Assembly: GCA_016845105.1 (NCBI GenBank)
Contig: JAERTF010000168.1
Location: 1-64,000, forward strand
Source of the DNA: Bacteroidota bacterium
Lineage (GTDB): Bacteria > Bacteroidota > Bacteroidia > Bacteroidales > F082
Reading direction: 5' to 3'
DNA length: 64,000 nt
How positions within the stretch are numbered: the first letter of the stretch is position 1; each line of letters starts with the position of its first letter. The notes under the pieces are model-generated. The model was given only the letters and a program-made list of their open reading frames with translations, was not told the origin of the DNA and did no database searches. A program made the position numbers and the translations under genes. Below are positions 62,901-64,000 of the stretch, piece after piece.

Positions 62901-63597
62901 AACTCTTATTATTTATTTCATTATCAACTAATAAAACTGATTTGTTATTTCTTAATACGGGTCTTGCCCACCCATTTAAATAAACTTTATCATTTGGGTT
63001 TACTATTTGTTTTTCTCCATATTGAATAATATCAATACCTGCTTTGTTCATAAGCAAGTCTATAGTATAAATATCCATTTCAATATCTCTTAAATTCTTT
63101 TCAGAGTTTAACCAAATGAATCTACCATCATTTCCACCTTTTCGTAACCCAACTGCTGCAAGCGCGCCTATTATTCCTACATGAGTTCCGGTTAAACCCA
63201 CAAGATAGATATCGTATTTAGCAGCTTTTCGTTTCGCATCTTCCATATTTAAAACAATGGTTTTTGCGTTAATTCCCCATTGTATTATTTCATCACAGAT
63301 AATATCCTTTTCAGCTATACATAATCCAACATCTGACCCAACAGCTCCAATATTCTTCATATAGTCAGTTGTAAACCTGGATATACTATCAATATTATTA
63401 CACGTAACATCCAAACAAGCTGAACTATTTTGAGAAGTATAAGGTATATCGGGATGAACAAATAATTGATGACGTGTTATACCGTGAACTTTGCCAAGAT
63501 TATTTAACTCAATGGCAGCAGCAAGTTGTCTGGAATTAAACCCAGTACCCCTACTTACTTTGTTGTCGGTATCGTCTATGCCAATTAGTACTCTCAT
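62851..63597 (-). CDS. TiaS-like protein of unknown role
   Basis: A 248-residue protein beginning MRVLIGIDDTDNKVSRGTG, the GIDDTD motif of archaeal TiaS (tRNA-Ile2 agmatinylcytidine synthetase) N-terminal domains. The TiaS zinc ribbon and OB-fold parts are missing. Later segments are GAVGSDVGLCIAEKDI and GLTGTHVGIIGALAAVGLRK. Bacteria use TilS instead, so a tRNA job is unlikely. It lies between a ModE-type gene and a membrane protein, overlapping the latter. Function unknown. Confidence 0.7.
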   Translation of the reverse strand: MRVLIGIDDTDNKVSRGTGFNSRQLAAAIELNNLGKVHGITRHQLFVHPDIPYTSQNSSACLDVTCNNIDSISRFTTDYMKNIGAVGSDVGLCIAEKDIICDEIIQWGINAKTIVLNMEDAKRKAAKYDIYLVGLTGTHVGIIGALAAVGLRKGGNDGRFIWLNSEKNLRDIEMDIYTIDLLMNKAGIDIIQYGEKQIVNPNDKVYLNGWARPVLRNNKSVLLVDNEINNKSYEWKCSAKEFVKRVSN

Positions 63598-63636
63598 TTT
63601 TTTGGCTTATGAAATCATAGCCCTTTATACAATTAT

Positions 63637-64000
63637 CTATTTAATTTTGTCTTTGAAATCTTCATATGCATCTTCTATGGCATTGTCCATCTTTCTATGC
63701 AATGCATCATAAGCCTCCAATATATTTTTAGCTTTGCTAGTGAGATCTGATTTACCTCCTCCCACTCCTCCTCGGTGTTTCTCTGTTAGTTCATAGCCCA
63801 ACAATTCTTCTGACTTTTTTATATCTCCCCAGGCTTTACGATAACTTACACCCATATCCTCAGCAGCAGCCTTTAGCGATCCTTTCTCTTCAATAGTACG
63901 AAGCAGTTTATACTTATCTTCACCAATAATACCTTCACCTGATACAGCAGATAGCCAGAGTTTATATCTAAGGAAAACATCGTTTTTTGAACTTCTTGGA
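63637..64000 (-). CDS. ModE-type winged-helix regulator, N-terminal part missing (runs off the window)
   Basis: The 3' portion of a gene whose start lies beyond base 64000; 120 codons are visible. The readable protein includes LRYKLWLSAVSGEGIIGEDK, LLRTIEEKGSLKAAAEDMGV, SYRKAWGDIKKSEELLGYEL and HRGGVGGGKSDLT, which is the LysR-like DNA-binding domain of ModE (molybdate-responsive regulators). It ends FKDKIK, with no molybdate-binding MOP domain after the HTH, so it is the short, HTH-only type. It heads the minus-strand run towards the Moco genes. Confidence 0.83.
   Translation of the reverse strand, partial: PRSSKNDVFLRYKLWLSAVSGEGIIGEDKYKLLRTIEEKGSLKAAAEDMGVSYRKAWGDIKKSEELLGYELTEKHRGGVGGGKSDLTSKAKNILEAYDALHRKMDNAIEDAYEDFKDKIK

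Overview
The window comes from an AT-rich member of the Bacteroidota, most likely a marine or anaerobic Marinilabiliales/Bacteroidales-type organism. Evidence: type IX secretion sorting domains on four secreted proteins, TAnnTTTG-type -7 promoter boxes, almost no Shine-Dalgarno sequences, a fused FeoA-FeoB, the rpmG-DUF4295-ftsY order, and LytS/LytTR signalling. The mix of radical-SAM aminomutases, DsrC-type sulfur carriers, molybdopterin genes and FeoB points to an organism with substantial anaerobic metabolism.

Layout. 0.2-3.0 kb: a TPR histidine kinase and its LytTR regulator. 3.0-3.6 kb: tRNA-Met(CAT), a terminator, a long perfect hairpin and a degenerate 109-bp tandem repeat. 3.6-7.9 kb: a secreted CxxCH/T9SS protein, a zinc-ribbon protein and an MBOAT/AlgJ-like O-acetylation pair. 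8.2-14.5 kb: a catabolic cassette (XRE-cupin regulator, KamA-like radical-SAM aminomutase, PcaI, PcaJ, class III aminotransferase, PcaF), followed by a decayed gene. 15.2-20.8 kb: cca, miaA, a large T9SS type B protein and a FtsB-like protein. 20.8-25.2 kb: a GNAT enzyme, a second tandem repeat and a TetR-led operon. 25.5-29.3 kb: a DsrC / DsrM-like / DsrK-like / cysteine-desulfurase operon. 29.9-34.8 kb: Rossmann protein, MazG, methyltransferase, FeoAB and DUF5063. 34.9-39.9 kb: sugar-nucleotide genes (phosphosugar mutase, rfbD, UDP-xylose synthase, ugd). 40-47 kb: DUF3078, an S9 peptidase, a second KamA-family protein, a thioesterase and a MORN-like protein. 47.4-51.1 kb: rimO, ftsY, DUF4295, rpmG and marC. 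51.2-54.9 kb: divergent formiminotransferase-cyclodeaminase and arylsulfotransferase. 54.9-64 kb: a continuous minus-strand molybdenum region (MOSC-MogA fusion, moaC, short moaA, moeA, then a secreted protein, TonB receptor, lipoprotein, membrane protein, TiaS-like protein and a partial ModE-type regulator).

Main interpretation. The 8.2-14.5 kb cassette reads as a route that makes a beta-amino acid with a radical-SAM aminomutase, transaminates it to a beta-keto acid, activates that acid with a PcaIJ-type CoA-transferase and thiolyses it with a PcaF-type thiolase. PcaIJF normally process 3-oxoadipate, and the aminomutase lacks both aspartates that hold lysine. The best-fitting input is therefore an acidic amino acid such as 2-aminoadipate, giving succinyl-CoA and acetyl-CoA. 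This is inference and may be an undescribed pathway. The second KamA-family protein (43.5 kb) carries the Lys/Asn pair reported for glutamate 2,3-aminomutase. Two further candidates are the DsrC-DsrMK-like-desulfurase operon, which has no DsrAB in this window, and the ModE-linked TonB receptor cluster beside the molybdopterin genes.
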